DNA of 64,000 bases from the NCBI RefSeq assembly GCF_014174165.1, contig NZ_JABEQN010000015.1, forward strand, positions 1 through 64,000, read 5' to 3'. Source of the DNA: Gluconacetobacter dulcium. GTDB lineage: Bacteria > Pseudomonadota > Alphaproteobacteria > Acetobacterales > Acetobacteraceae. The position numbers and the translations under genes were made by a program. The first letter of the stretch is position 1. Every line of letters begins with the position of its first letter. The notes beneath the pieces were generated by a model. The model worked only from the letters and a program-made list of their open reading frames with translations. It did not search any database and was not told the origin of the DNA. This document shows, piece by piece, positions 32,659 through 41,918 of this stretch.

Positions 32659-33813
32659 TCAGGGCATTTGCAGGGCGCGGGCGGCCTCTGTCGCGACATC
32701 GTGACGGAGGCGTACGACGCTGTGACCACCCGATGGGTGCACCCGGTTGGTCAGGATCAGCACGAAACTGTCGCTGGTCGGGTCCATCCAGAGCGACGTG
32801 CCGGTAAAGCCGGTGTGACCGAATGAACCTATTGGAAATACATCGCCTCGAGGCGAGGAATAATGTGTGCGGATATCCCAGCCGAGGCCCCGCCAATCGT
32901 CCTTGCCGGGCGGTTGCTGGGGGGTGGTCATCAGGAGCAGGGTTTCGGGTTTGAGGGGGAAGGCGCTGGGGCGGCCGGCTCGGCGGTCCAGAAGGGCCTG
33001 CGCGTAGACCGTCATGTCGGCGGCATCGGAAAACAGCCCGGCATGGCCCGCTACGCCGCCCATGCGGCGGGCCGTGGGGTCATGGACGATGCCGCGCAGC
33101 ATCACACCATGTTCGTCGAATTGGGTGGGTGCGATGGTGGGGTACCAGGAGGGGGGCGGGAGGAAACGTGACCGTGTCATGCCCAGCGGAGAGAGGACGT
33201 TGGTGTGCTCATACTGGGCGAGATTCTGATGCGACAGGTGCTCGACCAGCAGCCCCAGCGTGATGAAATTGATGTCGCTGTAGACGAAACGTTCGCCGGC
33301 CGGGTGGTCGGGGCGGGTGTCCATGACGCGGCGCACCGCTTCCGCCTTGCCCTGCCAGGGTGTGGACAGGTCCAGGTCGGGCGGCAGGCCCGAATAATGG
33401 GTCAGCAGGTGGCGGATGGTGATGGACGTTTTGCCGTTGCGGGCGAAGTCCGGAAGGTAGCGGCAGACGGGATCGTCCAGCCGGAAGGCGCCGGCTTCGA
33501 AGAACTGCATGACGGCCACGCTGGTCATGACCGGCTTGGTCAGCGACGCCATGTCGAAGACCGTCGCCTCGTCCATCGGTTCGGCGTGCGGTTGCAGCGC
33601 GCGGTGCCCATAGGCCCGGTGATGCACGACCATGCCGCCATGGGCGACCACCACCACGGCGCCGGGGGTTTGGCCCGCCGCGATCGCGCGGTCCACCAGC
33701 CGGTCGACCGCGGCGAACCGCCGGGGGGGCGGGGTGGCGCATGCGGCGGTCAGCCCTGCCCCGCCAGCCGCCAGCATCGTTCGCAGGATCGTCCGTCGTC
33801 CGGAATGTCTCAT
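32659..33813 (-). CDS. beta-lactamase-family serine hydrolase, lipoprotein
   Basis: A 384-residue class C beta-lactamase/penicillin-binding-fold protein. The N-terminus RRTILRTMLAAGGAGLTAACA ends in a lipobox, so it is probably a lipoprotein; the double arginine could suit Tat. Nucleophile motif SLTK is at about 90-93, the YSD motif at 178-180 (FVYSDINF), and HTGFTG serves as the KTG-box equivalent. Members include esterases, D-alanyl peptidases and beta-lactamase-like proteins, and the substrate cannot be fixed. ATG 33813 is preferred; an in-frame ATG at 33948 would add an unconserved leader over the divergent entericidin promoter. Confidence 0.88.
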   Translation of the reverse strand: MRHSGRRTILRTMLAAGGAGLTAACATPPPRRFAAVDRLVDRAIAAGQTPGAVVVVAHGGMVVHHRAYGHRALQPHAEPMDEATVFDMASLTKPVMTSVAVMQFFEAGAFRLDDPVCRYLPDFARNGKTSITIRHLLTHYSGLPPDLDLSTPWQGKAEAVRRVMDTRPDHPAGERFVYSDINFITLGLLVEHLSHQNLAQYEHTNVLSPLGMTRSRFLPPPSWYPTIAPTQFDEHGVMLRGIVHDPTARRMGGVAGHAGLFSDAADMTVYAQALLDRRAGRPSAFPLKPETLLLMTTPQQPPGKDDWRGLGWDIRTHYSSPRGDVFPIGSFGHTGFTGTSLWMDPTSDSFVLILTNRVHPSGGHSVVRLRHDVATEAARALQMP

Positions 33814-33923
33814 CGTTTCGGCATGCTCCCATCCGCCAACAGGGTAACAGGCCGAGAGCCGTTGGGAACTCTGGACCGTGATTGGAGTTTCTCGTGTGAT
33901 ATCAATCCTTGAAAGAGGCTTCC

Positions 33924-34130
33924 ATGGACCATTCACATTTCCCTGCATCCGGCATTGCCCGCACGGCCCTGCTGGTTGTCGCGATGCTGGGGCTGTCGGC
34001 CGGACTGTCGGCCTGCAATACGGTACGCGGCGCCGGCCAGGATGTCAGCTCGGTCGGGCATAACGTGTCGCGCGGCGCCACGGCCTCGCAGAATGCGATC
34101 ACCCGCTCGACCGGGGCGTCGGAACGATAA
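33924..34130 (+). CDS. entericidin-like small lipoprotein
   Basis: A 68-residue protein with a signal peptide (ARTALLVVAMLGLSAGLSAC) and lipobox LSAC. The short mature part CNTVRGAGQDVSSVGHNVSRGA is the EcnA/EcnB pattern (CNTxxGxGxD). Entericidins are small envelope lipoproteins linked to stress and cell lysis in stationary phase. ATG 33924 with AGAGG five bases upstream is chosen over 33909. It lies divergent from the serine hydrolase and just before the FMN riboswitch. Confidence 0.85.
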   Translation: MDHSHFPASGIARTALLVVAMLGLSAGLSACNTVRGAGQDVSSVGHNVSRGATASQNAITRSTGASER

Positions 34131-34227
34131 TCCTCGATTGGGCGACGGTCCGCAGGTGCCTCTTGCATTCCTGCGGGCCCTTGCCCAATAGTATTGGCGT
34201 GCCGGCTCCTGTAGCCGGATAAATTGA

Positions 34228-34389
34228 CGTTCTCGGGGCGGGGTGAAAATCCCCACCGGCGGTAAGTGCGCCCGGTCCTGCCGGCCGCGCATAAGCCCGC
34301 GAGCGCCCGTCTGGCCTTCTGGCCGGGTGGGGACAGCAGATCCGGTGTGATTCCGGAGCCGACGGTCATAGTCCGGATGAGAGAGAACG
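34228..34389 (+). promoter_or_regulatory. FMN riboswitch (RFN element)
   Basis: The outer helix pairs CGTTCTC (34228-34234) with GAGAACG (34383-34389). Inside are the conserved blocks GGGGTGAAAATCCCCACCGG, GGTAAGTGCGCCCGG, a variable arm rich in GC, GACAGCAGATCCGGTGTGATT and CCGGAGCCGACGGTCATAGT, all diagnostic of the RFN element. When FMN binds, expression of the rib genes downstream falls. The ribD start lies about 85 bp after it. Confidence 0.97.
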
Positions 34390-34475
34390 ACACTCGCAAG
34401 GCGCGCCATTCGTGGCGCGTCGTCGGGTTGATGCGCCCCGGGTCCGTCCGCTGGATGGGACCATTGGTTTTGGCT

Positions 34476-35573
34476 ATGTCTGCGGTCGATGCGCAATCCG
34501 AGCAAACGGGGCATGCCCCGATCGGTCGATCTGCGTCCGTGGCCATCCCTCCCCCCATCGCACGGGCCTTTCGCGCCGCGATCGACGAGGCCGCGCGCTT
34601 CGTCGGCGCCACCGCCCCCAATCCGCCCGTTGGCTGCGCCATTTTGGACCGTCATGGCGACATCCTGACCGTCGCCGCCCATCACCGCGCGGGCATGCCG
34701 CATGCCGAGGCGCTGGCGCTGCGGCAATGCGCCGAACAGGGGCTGATGGCGCGCGCCGCCATCGCGGTCGTGACGCTGGAACCCTGCAACCATACCGGCC
34801 GCACCGGCCCGTGCTCGGAAGCCATCCTGGCCTCGCCGATCCGCACCGTCTGGGTGGGCGTGGCCGACCCCAATCCGCGCGTTGCCGGCGGCGGGATAGA
34901 CCGGCTGCGCGCCGGCGGCTGTGCCGTGCAGGTGCTGGACCAGGACGGGGACGTGGCCGCCGCGTGCCGGGCGCTGATCGCGCCGTTCGCCCACTGGTCG
35001 CGGACCGGGCGGGCGTGGCTGACCGTGAAGCAGGCGGTGGATGCCGCCGGCTCCATGATCCCGCCCGCCGGGCGGACGACCTTTACCTCCGATTCAGCCC
35101 TGACGCTGGCGCACCTTCTGCGCCGGGCGACCGATGCGATCGTGACCGGCATCGGCACGGTACTGGCCGACCGGCCGGGGCTGGATGTGCGCCGGGTAGC
35201 CGACCATGCGGACCGCGCGCCCCGGCTGCTGGTCGTGTGCGACCGCACTGGCCGGGTGCCGGCGGACTGGCGCGCGAACGCGGTCGCGCGCGGGTTCGAC
35301 GTGCGGACCTGCGACGACATCGCCCGCCTGCCCGAGATGCTGGGCGCGGCCGGCGTGCTGTGGGCCATGGTCGAGGCCGGGCCGGGCCTGCTGGCGGCGC
35401 TGCGCGCGGCGGGGCTGTGGGATGACTGGCTGACCATCGGGGTCGGCCCGGATGGAACCGAGCGGCTGGATGTGGCCGTTCGCACGGGGACGGACACGCC
35501 GCTGCGCCTGTTCCCGGAACTGGCGGCCGTGCTGACGGCGCCTGAAGGGGAAGCATGTTTTCCGGCATCATAG
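34476..35573 (+). CDS. ribD: bifunctional pyrimidine deaminase/reductase RibD
   Basis: RibD catalyses steps two and three of riboflavin synthesis: deamination of the GTP-derived diaminopyrimidine, then NADPH-dependent ribose reduction. The N-terminal deaminase domain has zinc motifs MPHAEALAL (HAE) and EPCNHTGRTGPC (PCxxxG...PC). The C-terminal reductase starts at WLTVKQAVDAAGSM and includes TDAIVTGIGTVLADRPGLDVR. The start is uncertain: ATG 34476 gives 365 residues, and in-frame ATGs at 34431 and 34455 are possible. It is the first gene after the FMN riboswitch. Its end overlaps ribE by 19 bp. Confidence 0.93.
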   Translation: MSAVDAQSEQTGHAPIGRSASVAIPPPIARAFRAAIDEAARFVGATAPNPPVGCAILDRHGDILTVAAHHRAGMPHAEALALRQCAEQGLMARAAIAVVTLEPCNHTGRTGPCSEAILASPIRTVWVGVADPNPRVAGGGIDRLRAGGCAVQVLDQDGDVAAACRALIAPFAHWSRTGRAWLTVKQAVDAAGSMIPPAGRTTFTSDSALTLAHLLRRATDAIVTGIGTVLADRPGLDVRRVADHADRAPRLLVVCDRTGRVPADWRANAVARGFDVRTCDDIARLPEMLGAAGVLWAMVEAGPGLLAALRAAGLWDDWLTIGVGPDGTERLDVAVRTGTDTPLRLFPELAAVLTAPEGEACFPAS

Positions 35574-36172
35574 AGCATCTGGGCACCGTCACGCAGGCCC
35601 GGCGCGGCGACCGCGCGCTGCATGTCGCGATCGCCACCGGTATCGGCGACCTGTCGATGGGCGAGAGCATTGCGGTGAACGGCGTGTGTCTGACCGTCAC
35701 CGCATTCGACGCGGCGGGCAATGCGTCCTTCTTCATCAGCATCGAGACGCTGGACCGGACCAGCCTGGGCCGTCTGGCCGAGGGCGGGCGGGTGAACCTG
35801 GAGCGGGCCGTCACCCCGGCCACCCGGCTGTCGGGCCACATCGTGCAAGGCCATGTGGACGGCACCGGGCGCCTGCTGGCGGTGGAGCTGGCCGGCGAGG
35901 CGCGGCGGGTGGTCTTTGCCATTCCCACCGCGCTGCGCCGCTATCTGGTCGAAAAGGGGTCGATCACCCTGGACGGCATCAGCCTGACGCTGAACGAAAT
36001 CGGCGAGACCGGAACGGCGGGTGCCGGGCCGGACGAATTTCCTGTGGCCCTGATGATCATCCCACACACCTGGACCCATACCAGCCTGGGCACGCTGGCC
36101 CCCGGCGACGCGGTGAATGTCGAGGTGGATGTGATTGCCAAATATGTGGAGACACTATGTCAGTACCGGTAA
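35555..36172 (+). CDS. ribE: riboflavin synthase, alpha chain
   Basis: A 205-residue enzyme that dismutates two lumazines to riboflavin and the pyrimidine precursor. It begins MFSGIIEHLG and has two tandem lumazine-binding repeats (about 1-95 and 96-195), with SIAVNGVCLTVT and its partner SITLDGISLTLN, and GHIVQGHVDGTG. The trimer of such chains is the active form. It overlaps ribD upstream by 19 bp and ribBA downstream by 16 bp, so the operon is tightly packed. Confidence 0.96.
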   Translation: MFSGIIEHLGTVTQARRGDRALHVAIATGIGDLSMGESIAVNGVCLTVTAFDAAGNASFFISIETLDRTSLGRLAEGGRVNLERAVTPATRLSGHIVQGHVDGTGRLLAVELAGEARRVVFAIPTALRRYLVEKGSITLDGISLTLNEIGETGTAGAGPDEFPVALMIIPHTWTHTSLGTLAPGDAVNVEVDVIAKYVETLCQYR

Positions 36173-37422
36173 TGGGCCAGCGCCTGCGGACCGCGATCGA
36201 CGCGATCCGCGCGGGCGGCATGGTGATCCTGGTCGATGACGAGGATCGGGAAAACGAAGGCGATCTGGTGATGGCCGCCGATCTGGTCACGCCCGCCGCG
36301 ATCAATTTCATGGTCACGCATGCGCGCGGCCTGGTGTGTCTGCCGCTGGAGGCCGGGCTGGTCGAGCAGCTCGGCCTGCCGATGATGACGCGGGTGAATA
36401 CCTGCCCGCGCGAGACCGCCTTTACGGTCTCGATCGAGGCGCGGGAGGGCGTGGATACCGGCATTTCCGCCGCCGACCGCGCCCGGACCATCCAGGTGGC
36501 GGTGGCGCCGGGTGCCGGCCCGGCCGACCTGGTTTCGCCCGGCCATATCTTTCCGCTGCGCGCGGTGCCGGGCGGCGTGCTGGCGCGCAACGGCCACACC
36601 GAAGCCTCGATCGAACTGGCGCGACTGGCGGGCCGGGCGCCCGCCGCCGTGATCTGCGAGATCATGAACGAGGACGGGTCGATGGCGCGGATGGACGACC
36701 TGCGCCCCTATGCCGAGCGCCACAAGCTGCCGATCCTGTCGATCGCGGAACTGGTGGAGTGGCTGCGCGCCCGCGAGGCCGCTGCCGCCGCCGTGTCCGA
36801 ACCAAGGATCGAGAAGGTCGCACAGGCCGCGCTGCCCAGCATTTATGGCGGCGAGGAGTTGGTGATCCATGCCTTTCGCGCCGTCGACGGGACGGAGCAT
36901 GTCGCCCTGGTGAAGGGCGACCCCGCGAAGCCCGGCGCGGTGCCACTGGTGCGGCTGCATTCGGAATGCGTGACCGGCGACGCGCTGGGGTCGCTGCGCT
37001 GCGATTGCGGCGCCCAGCTTCAGGCCGCGCTGGCGCGCATCGGCGCGGCGGAAAGCGGCGTGCTGCTGTATCTGCGCGGGCATGAAGGGCGGGGCATCGG
37101 CCTGGCCAACAAGATCCGCGCCTATGCCTTGCAGGACCGTGGACTGGACACGGTGGACGCCAACCACCGGCTGGGCTTCGAGACCGACGCGCGCGACTGG
37201 ACGGCGGCCGGGGCGATCCTGCGTGCGCTGGGCGTGCGGACGCTGGACCTGATGACCAACAACCCGGCCAAGGTCACGGCGATGGCGCAGCATGGCTTTG
37301 CCGTGCGCGAGCGCGTGCCGCTGGACATCGCGCCCAACCCCTTCAACCGCGCCTATCTGGATGCCAAGCGCACCCGCATGGGGCACCAGCTTTTTGCCGC
37401 GATCGACGCCGCGGCCGAGTGA
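36157..37422 (+). CDS. ribBA: RibBA: DHBP synthase/GTP cyclohydrolase II fusion
   Basis: A 421-residue fusion that starts both branches of riboflavin synthesis. Residues 1-205 are DHBP synthase, with VDDEDRENEGDLVMAADLVT, HARGLVCLPL and NGHTEASIELARLAG. Residues 215-421 are GTP cyclohydrolase II with the zinc cysteines in SECVTGDALGSLRCDCGAQL and the substrate loop YLRGHEGRGIGLANKIRAYALQD, then DANHRLGF. All catalytic motifs look complete, so both activities are expected. ATG 36157 overlaps the end of ribE. ribH follows 10 bp later. Confidence 0.95.
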   Translation: MSVPVMGQRLRTAIDAIRAGGMVILVDDEDRENEGDLVMAADLVTPAAINFMVTHARGLVCLPLEAGLVEQLGLPMMTRVNTCPRETAFTVSIEAREGVDTGISAADRARTIQVAVAPGAGPADLVSPGHIFPLRAVPGGVLARNGHTEASIELARLAGRAPAAVICEIMNEDGSMARMDDLRPYAERHKLPILSIAELVEWLRAREAAAAAVSEPRIEKVAQAALPSIYGGEELVIHAFRAVDGTEHVALVKGDPAKPGAVPLVRLHSECVTGDALGSLRCDCGAQLQAALARIGAAESGVLLYLRGHEGRGIGLANKIRAYALQDRGLDTVDANHRLGFETDARDWTAAGAILRALGVRTLDLMTNNPAKVTAMAQHGFAVRERVPLDIAPNPFNRAYLDAKRTRMGHQLFAAIDAAAE

Positions 37423-37432
37423 AAGACCGACC

Positions 37433-37915
37433 ATGAGCACCAACAAGCCCGCGACCTCGCCCGACCTCACCTTCGCCAGGCCGCCGCGCCTTGCTCTGGT
37501 GGTGAGCCGCTTCAACGAAACCGTGACCCACGGCCTGCGCGACGGCGCCCTGGAATGGCTGGGCGAGCATGGCATCACCGTCGCCGACGAGGATCTGCTG
37601 TATGCCCCCGGCGCCTATGAACTGCCGCTGCTGGCCCAGACCCTGGCCCGCACCGGGCGGTACGAGGGGGTGATCTGCCTGGGTTGCGTGATCAAGGGCG
37701 ATACCGCGCATTTCGAATTCATCAGCCTCGGTGCCGCGATGGGACTCATGCAGGCGTCGCTGGCGACCGAGGTGCCGGTGGCCTTTGGCGTACTGACCAC
37801 CTACACCGACGAGCAGGCCGTTCTGCGCTCGCGCCATGACGAACATAACAAGGGGCGCGAGGCTGCCGCAGCCTGTGTGGAAAGTCTGGCCTTGATACGC
37901 AAAATCAAGGACTGA
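37433..37915 (+). CDS. ribH: 6,7-dimethyl-8-ribityllumazine synthase
   Basis: A 160-residue lumazine synthase that condenses DHBP with the ribityl-pyrimidine. RLALVVSRFNETVTHGLRDGA, PGAYELPLLAQTLA, ICLGCVIKGDTAHFEFIS with catalytic His in the middle, PVAFGVLTTYTDEQA and KGREAAAACV match the family. Last gene of the ribD-ribE-ribBA-ribH operon. No nusB follows; a hopanoid-type membrane gene comes next after 68 bp. Confidence 0.96.
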   Translation: MSTNKPATSPDLTFARPPRLALVVSRFNETVTHGLRDGALEWLGEHGITVADEDLLYAPGAYELPLLAQTLARTGRYEGVICLGCVIKGDTAHFEFISLGAAMGLMQASLATEVPVAFGVLTTYTDEQAVLRSRHDEHNKGREAAAACVESLALIRKIKD

Positions 37916-37983
37916 TACGCTACTTCTGCACGCTGGCTGAGGCCGGCGCTGGGTCTGGCCGGGCCGGAACGCGGGAGCACGGA

Positions 37984-38988
37984 ATGAAGCTGGTGACTTT
38001 GGCCGCCGGATTGTTCGGCATGGCGCTCACGCTCTGGCTGCTGTCCCGCTTCGGCGTACAGGCCATCCTGCATCTGGTCATGGTCGGCGGCTGGGGAATC
38101 CTGGCCGCGATCGTGTTCCATGCCATCCAGATCCTGCTCTCCGCCCGGTCCTGGCAGGTCATTGCCGGGCAGAATGAACCCGAACTGAAGCTGCGGGATT
38201 ATGTGGCGCTGCGCTGCGTGCGCGAGGGCGTGAACAACCTGCTGCCGGTTGCCCAGGTCGGGGGGGAAGTGATCTCGGCCCGGCTGTTGGCGCGGCGCGG
38301 GCCTGGCCTGCGCCGGGCGGCGGCGGCGACGATCTGCGACCTGACGATCGAGCTGCTGAGCCAGGTGGTCTTTACCCTGATGGGGCTGGCGGTGCTGCTG
38401 TGCCTGGTCAAGCGGTCATCCGTGACGGACGAACTGGTGGAGAGCGCGGGGGTGGCGCTGGTGCTGGGGGCGGTGTGCCTCGGCAGCCAGTGCCTGGGCG
38501 CGGTTTCGGTCGTCGAGCGGCTGCTGGTGCGCATCGCGGCCCATCTGGGCTGGACGGGGGTGGAGAGCATCCGGGGCCTGCATAGCGAGATCATGGGGCT
38601 GTACACGGCGCCCGGCCACGCGATCCGGGCCGGTTTCTGCCAGCTTGTCGCATGGTCCCTCGGTGCGGTCGAAGTTTGTCTGATCCTGCATTTCATGGGC
38701 CATGACCGGTCGCTCGCCCACGGTTTCGTGATCGAAAGCGTGGGACAGGCGGCCAAATCGGTCGGGTTCGCCGTGCCGGGCGCCCTGGGCGTGTCGGAAG
38801 GCGGGTTCATCCTGGTCGGCAGCCTGTGCGGTCTGCCGCCGGCGGTTTCCATCGGGCTGTCGCTGATCAAGCGGCTGCGGGAGATCGCCTGGGGGCTGCC
38901 CGCACTCGCCGGCTGGCAGTGGATGGAAACGCACTGGCGAGGGCCGAGCCGCAAGCTGGACCATGGTGTCGGCCTGCCCGGCCACTGA
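37984..38988 (+). CDS. hpnL: HpnL-type membrane protein (lysylphosphatidylglycerol-synthase TM fold)
   Basis: A 334-residue inner-membrane protein with about seven to eight spans. YVALRCVREGVNNLLPVAQVGGEVISARLL and AAKSVGFAVPGALGVSEGGFILVGSLCGL are signatures of the UPF0104/LPG-synthase transmembrane family as found in HpnL of hopanoid loci. A role in hopanoid handling is supported by the hpnN transporter gene 220 bp downstream. It lacks a catalytic aminoacyl-transferase domain. Confidence 0.75.
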   Translation: MKLVTLAAGLFGMALTLWLLSRFGVQAILHLVMVGGWGILAAIVFHAIQILLSARSWQVIAGQNEPELKLRDYVALRCVREGVNNLLPVAQVGGEVISARLLARRGPGLRRAAAATICDLTIELLSQVVFTLMGLAVLLCLVKRSSVTDELVESAGVALVLGAVCLGSQCLGAVSVVERLLVRIAAHLGWTGVESIRGLHSEIMGLYTAPGHAIRAGFCQLVAWSLGAVEVCLILHFMGHDRSLAHGFVIESVGQAAKSVGFAVPGALGVSEGGFILVGSLCGLPPAVSIGLSLIKRLREIAWGLPALAGWQWMETHWRGPSRKLDHGVGLPGH

Positions 38989-39208
38989 CGCGGCAGGCAG
39001 GACACAATCTGTCTTAATACATTGTTTTTGTTCTGCCCGGCGGCTGGGTTACGGGCCGAAACGACTGCCGCCACGTTGACAGGCAAGGCGGCATGCCGAA
39101 CATGCGCCTTGCATCCGGTTATCATCATGGGCCAAACGATCCCCCATCGCGTGGCATCGCCTTCGTTGCAGCCGCGCCTTTTGTACCTCAAGGGCTGAAT
39201 TACGAATC

Positions 39209-41800
39209 ATGCCGTCCATTCCGATCGGTCGCCTTGTGGCGTTCTGTTCCCGCCATGCCGTGCTCACACTGGTGCTGTTCGCGCTGCTCGTCGGGGGGGC
39301 GGTCGTGTGCAGCATGAAGCGGCTGGATGTCACGACCGACACCGGGACGATGTTTTCCTCCACCCTGCCGTGGAAGCAGCGGTCGGACCAACTGGCGCGC
39401 CTGTTTCCGCAGAACCAGGACCAGATGGTGGCGGTCATCGACGCCGACCTGCCGGAAGAGGCCATGGCCACGGCACGCGAACTGGCCGCGCGGCTACAGC
39501 ATGACAAGAATTTCCTGTCGGTGACCATTCCGCAGGACAATCCTTATTTCGTGCGCAACGGGCTGCTGTTTCTGGACCAGAAGAACCTGTCTTCGGTGCT
39601 CGATACGACCGTGACGGCGCAACCCTTCCTGGGCGGCCTGGCGGCCGACCCGTCTGGGCGCGGGCTGTTCGACGCGCTGTCGCTGATCGCCCTGGGGGTG
39701 TCGCAGGGCCAGGCGGACCTGAAGTCTTTCCAGCCGGCGCTGACCGGCTTTGCCGACACGCTGGAACAGGCCGCCGACGGCACGCCCCAGCCCCTGTCGT
39801 GGGAGCGGCTGCTGGCCGGCAGCCTGGCCGATCTGGCGGGCAAATATGTCTTCGTCGTGACCCGGCCGCATCTGGATTATGGATCGTTCCAGCCGGGAGG
39901 CGAGGCCAGCGACGCGATGCACAAGGCGATCGCCGGGCTGGAATTCGTGCGTTCGGGCCACGCGCGGGTGAATCTGACCGGCGATGTGCAGATCAGTGAC
40001 GAGGAGTTCGCCACCGTTGCCGAAGGCATGGTGGCGGGGCTTGTGGGGTCGCTGGTGCTGGTGACGCTGTGGCTGTTCCTGGCGGTGCGGAGCTGGCGGA
40101 TCATCGTGCCGATCGTGGTGACGCTGGTCGCGGGGCTGGTGCTGACCACCGGGTTCGCGGCCCTGGCGGTCGGGACGCTGAACCTGATCTCGGTGGCGTT
40201 CGCCGTGCTGTTCGTGGGCATCGCGGTCGATTTCGCGATCCAGTTTTCCGTTCGCTTCCGCGCCCAGCGCCTGCCCTCGGGCCAGATTCCGCCGATCCGG
40301 ACGGCGCTGGAACATACGGGCGAGGAAACGGGCCACCAGATCCTGGTGGCGGCCATGGCGACGATGGCCGGCTTCCTGGCCTTTACACCCACCGCCTTTG
40401 TCGGTGTGGCGCAGTTGGGGCTGATCGCCGGCTTTGGCATGCTGATCGCCTTTATCTGCACCGTGACGGTGCTGCCGGCGCTGCTGCTTCTGTTCAATCC
40501 GCCGCTGGACCAGCAGGTGGCGGGCTTTGCCTTCGCCAGGCCGGCGGACCGCGCGGTGCGCCTGTATCGGACGCAGATTCTCAGCGTCTTTACCTTTCTG
40601 GCGGTGCTGGGGGCGGCGCTGATCCCGGTGCTGACCTTCGATGCCGACCCGCTGCATACCAAGGACCCGAAGTCGGAAGGGATGCGCACGCTGAAGCTGC
40701 TGATGAAGGACCCGCAATCCTCGCCCTATGGCGCGGAGGTGCTGGTGCCCGACCTGAAGCAGGCCCAGGTGCTGGCCGACCGGCTGGCCAGCCTGCCGCT
40801 GGTGGACGATGCGATGTGGCTGGGCTCGCTGGTGCCCGCCGACCAGACGCCCAAGCTGGCGATGATCCAGGATGCGGCTTCGATCCTGCTGCCGACGCTG
40901 GTGGTGCCCAATCCGCGCCCGGCGCCGGATGCCGCCGCCCTGCGGGCCTCGGCCGCCAAATCGGCGCATGACCTGGGCGCCGTGCTGGACCGGCTGGGCC
41001 CGCACGACCCGCTGCGCCGCATCCAGGCGGCGCTGGACCGGCTGTCGCACGCGCCCGACGAGCGGCTGATGGCGGCGAATACCGCGCTGGTCCGCTTTCT
41101 GCCCGGACAGTTGGACCAGTTGCGCCAGATGCTGACCGCCCACGCCGTGACCCAGGACGATGTGCCGCCGTCGATCCGGCGTGATTATCTGCTGCCCGAC
41201 GGCCGGGCCATCGTTTCGATCCATCCCAAGGCGGGCATGGACAGCAACGCCGAGTTGCGCCGCTATGTGAACGAAATCACCCGCGTGGCGCCCGATGCCG
41301 GCGGGCCGGCGGTGGAAGTGGTGGAAAGCGCCGCCACCATGGTCCACGCCTTCGTCTTCGCGGCGCTGTCGGCCATCGGCATGATCGCGGTGATCCTGCT
41401 GGTGGCGCTGCGCCGGGTGCTGGACGTGGCGCTGGTGCTGGCGCCGCTGCTGCTTTCGGCCCTGATGACGGTGATCCTGATCGTCCTGGTGCCGGAGCAG
41501 CTCAATTTCGCGAACATCATCGCCCTGCCCCTGCTGCTGGGCGTGGGGGTGTCGTTCAACATCTATTTCGTCATGAACTGGCGGGCGGGGGTGCGCGCGC
41601 CGCTTTCCAGCCCGACGGCGCGGGCCGTGCTGTTCTCGGCCCTGACGACCAGCACCGCCTTCGGCTCGCTGGCCGCGTCGCACCATCCGGGCACCGCCAG
41701 CATGGGCCGGCTGCTGCTGCTGTCGCTGGCCTGCACCCTGCTGGCTACGCTGATCTTCGTGCCGGCGCTGCTGCCCAAGCGGGCGATCGACGAGCGGTAA
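39209..41800 (+). CDS. hpnN: hopanoid transporter HpnN (RND superfamily)
   Basis: An 863-residue RND-type membrane protein with twelve predicted spans and two large periplasmic loops (about 40-270 and 480-710), matching the HpnN/MmpL-like group. HpnN moves hopanoids from the inner to the outer membrane. The first loop starts RLDVTTDTGTMFSSTLPWKQRSDQLARLFPQNQDQMVAVID. TM4 carries FVGIAVDFAIQFSVRFRAQ with the transport aspartate, and TM10 has LLLGVGVSFNIYFVMNWR. The hopanoid biosynthesis genes are not in the window, so these two transport genes lie apart or at the edge of that cluster. Confidence 0.88.
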   Translation: MPSIPIGRLVAFCSRHAVLTLVLFALLVGGAVVCSMKRLDVTTDTGTMFSSTLPWKQRSDQLARLFPQNQDQMVAVIDADLPEEAMATARELAARLQHDKNFLSVTIPQDNPYFVRNGLLFLDQKNLSSVLDTTVTAQPFLGGLAADPSGRGLFDALSLIALGVSQGQADLKSFQPALTGFADTLEQAADGTPQPLSWERLLAGSLADLAGKYVFVVTRPHLDYGSFQPGGEASDAMHKAIAGLEFVRSGHARVNLTGDVQISDEEFATVAEGMVAGLVGSLVLVTLWLFLAVRSWRIIVPIVVTLVAGLVLTTGFAALAVGTLNLISVAFAVLFVGIAVDFAIQFSVRFRAQRLPSGQIPPIRTALEHTGEETGHQILVAAMATMAGFLAFTPTAFVGVAQLGLIAGFGMLIAFICTVTVLPALLLLFNPPLDQQVAGFAFARPADRAVRLYRTQILSVFTFLAVLGAALIPVLTFDADPLHTKDPKSEGMRTLKLLMKDPQSSPYGAEVLVPDLKQAQVLADRLASLPLVDDAMWLGSLVPADQTPKLAMIQDAASILLPTLVVPNPRPAPDAAALRASAAKSAHDLGAVLDRLGPHDPLRRIQAALDRLSHAPDERLMAANTALVRFLPGQLDQLRQMLTAHAVTQDDVPPSIRRDYLLPDGRAIVSIHPKAGMDSNAELRRYVNEITRVAPDAGGPAVEVVESAATMVHAFVFAALSAIGMIAVILLVALRRVLDVALVLAPLLLSALMTVILIVLVPEQLNFANIIALPLLLGVGVSFNIYFVMNWRAGVRAPLSSPTARAVLFSALTTSTAFGSLAASHHPGTASMGRLLLLSLACTLLATLIFVPALLPKRAIDER

Positions 41801-41823
41801 GGCCGACTGCGCCTCTATTCCCG

Positions 41824-41867
41824 CAAGGGCTTTGCCCTTGACCCACCAAAGGGCGGCGGCCCTTTGG
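41824..41867. terminator. tandem hairpins between convergent genes
   Basis: Two perfect hairpins lie back to back: CAAGGGC-TTT-GCCCTTG (41824-41840) and CCAAAGGGC-GGCG-GCCCTTTGG (41846-41867). They separate convergent hpnN and the oxidoreductase gene and probably end transcription from both sides. The pair also looks like the extragenic palindromes common in this bacterial group. Confidence 0.55.
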
Positions 41868-41918
41868 AAACCCAATCGTCTGGCGATGATCGGGGAGTTG
41901 GGATGGCCGCCGGGGACT

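Noticed and set aside
33205-33912. 235-codon open frame on + strand
   Set aside because: Antisense shadow of the serine hydrolase gene.
39494-41875. 793-codon open frame on - strand
   Set aside because: Antisense shadow of hpnN with the same unlikely His/Arg/Gln composition.
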